Source: an uncultured Bacteroidota bacterium
GTDB taxonomy: Bacteria; Bacteroidota; Bacteroidia; UKL13-3
DNA length: 12,593 bases
Assembly (NCBI GenBank): GCA_903888395.1
Contig: CAISTO010000410.1
Span: 1 to 12,593 of the forward strand
Reading direction: 5' to 3'
Part shown: one piece after another, positions 11,820 to 12,593 of the stretch
Numbering within the stretch: position 1 is the first letter of the stretch
Layout of the letters: each line of letters opens with the position of its first letter
Translations under genes and position numbers: made by a program
Notes under the pieces: generated by a model
What the model was told of the DNA's origin: nothing
Seen by the model: only the letters and a program-made list of their open reading frames with translations
Databases searched by the model: none

Positions 11820-12593
11820 ATGACTTTAACTGAAAATATAAAAATAGCTTTTACCTCTATTGGTGCTAATAAAACCAGGGCTGTAATTACTGCGCTAATT
11901 ATATCCATTGGTATCATGGCTTTGGTTGGAATTCTTACAGCCATTGATGGCATGAAAGTGAGTATTAACAAAAGTTTTAACAATATTGGAGCTAATACTT
12001 TTAACATAAAAAACAGAGGGAATATGGTTCACTTTGGTGTAAATGGAAAACCTCAAAAAAAGTATAGAGATATTACCCAACAACAAACCGAAAAATTTGC
12101 AGCTCAATATCATTTTCCTTGTATTTTTTCTACTTCAATTAATGCCAGTAGAACTGCTACCATTAAATACAATAGTTTTAAAACTGAACCCAATATTATG
12201 GTAATGGGTAGCGATGAAAATTATTTGAAAGTTGCTTCTTACGATTTGAATTATGGAAGAAATTTTTCGAAACAAGACATTTCATCTGCAGCAAACGTGG
12301 CTGTAATTGGAAGTGAAATAAAATATAAATTGTTTAAGAACAAAATGCCATTAGGTGAATTAATTGCGGTTGGCGCGGCTAAATACAGAGTAATAGGTGT
12401 GCTAAAAGAAAAAGGTTCGTCCATGGGATTTGGTGGCGACAGAATGGTGATTGTTCCAATTGATAATGCCTATCAAGTATTTTCGGAAAAAAGCATGAGC
12501 GCAGTGGTTACAGTGGCTGTTACAAATGTAACCAATATAGATGTGGCAGTTGATGAAGCCATTAGTGTTTTTAGACGTGTACGTGGTTTAAAA
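11820..12593 (+). CDS. ABC transporter permease, MacB/FtsX type (N-terminal part)
   Basis: The frame from ATG 11820 is open for 258 codons to the right edge. Residues 1-20 are an amphipathic cytoplasmic start (TENIKIAFTSIGANKTRAVIT), followed by a transmembrane helix AVITALIISIGIMALVGILT (21-40) and then a large extracytoplasmic domain of MacB periplasmic-core type: IGANTFNIKN, SSINAS-like strands, VMGSDENYLKV, GRNFSKQDISSAANVAVIGSEI, YRVIGVLKEKGSSMGFGGDRMVIVPI. This is the standard opening of the family that drives lipoprotein export, antimicrobial efflux or mechanotransmission. The substrate is not deducible. The ATPase partner and the three C-terminal helices lie beyond the window. A TAA closes the frame just upstream of 11802, supporting this start. 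Confidence 0.9.
   Translation, partial: MTLTENIKIAFTSIGANKTRAVITALIISIGIMALVGILTAIDGMKVSINKSFNNIGANTFNIKNRGNMVHFGVNGKPQKKYRDITQQQTEKFAAQYHFPCIFSTSINASRTATIKYNSFKTEPNIMVMGSDENYLKVASYDLNYGRNFSKQDISSAANVAVIGSEIKYKLFKNKMPLGELIAVGAAKYRVIGVLKEKGSSMGFGGDRMVIVPIDNAYQVFSEKSMSAVVTVAVTNVTNIDVAVDEAISVFRRVRGLK

Overview
The window is low-GC bacterial DNA from a member of the Bacteroidota. The evidence is a type IX secretion C-terminal sorting domain, a PorT-like outer-membrane barrel, atpD-atpC as a separate pair beside a fur-purA block, and promoters that fit the Bacteroidota pattern (TTTG ... TAnnTTTG). No rRNA, tRNA or CRISPR array was seen.

Layout. Positions 1-7623 are ordinary chromosome: a truncated membrane protein (possible GT-C type glycosyltransferase), purA and fur on the minus strand; then, divergently, atpD and atpC, a small outer-membrane barrel and a YjbR-like gene on the plus strand; then cdd (minus) and tatD (plus). 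Several spacers here (around purA, between fur and purA, between atpD and atpC) are built of degenerate 7-bp tandem repeats. In the atpD-atpC spacer the 7-mers reverse orientation halfway and can fold into a long hairpin ending 3 nt before the atpC start codon.

Positions 7626-11608 are accessory DNA. A ParE/RelE-type toxin-antitoxin pair abuts the tatD stop codon. Behind it lies a second, 83% identical copy of only the last ~45 codons of tatD, bracketed by perfect palindromes, then a stop-interrupted small ORF and a 21-bp tandem repeat. Next come two cassette-like modules separated and bounded by three hairpin elements (A 8843-8973, B 9695-9758, C 11481-11608). Each module has its own complementary end pair (GTTATTGGC/GCCAATAAC; TTAGGTGC/GCACCTAA), which is the geometry of integron gene cassettes and attC sites, although no integrase lies in the window. 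Module 1 carries an unknown 189-aa protein. Module 2 carries a 535-aa exported kelch-like propeller with a type IX sorting domain. Elements A and C are related to each other but lie in opposite orientation.

Positions 11820-12593 return to apparent core sequence: the N-terminal 258 residues of a MacB/FtsX-type ABC transporter permease running off the right edge.

The most interesting part is 7626-11608, which reads as a site of repeated insertion next to tatD, with an apparently integrase-free cassette array.
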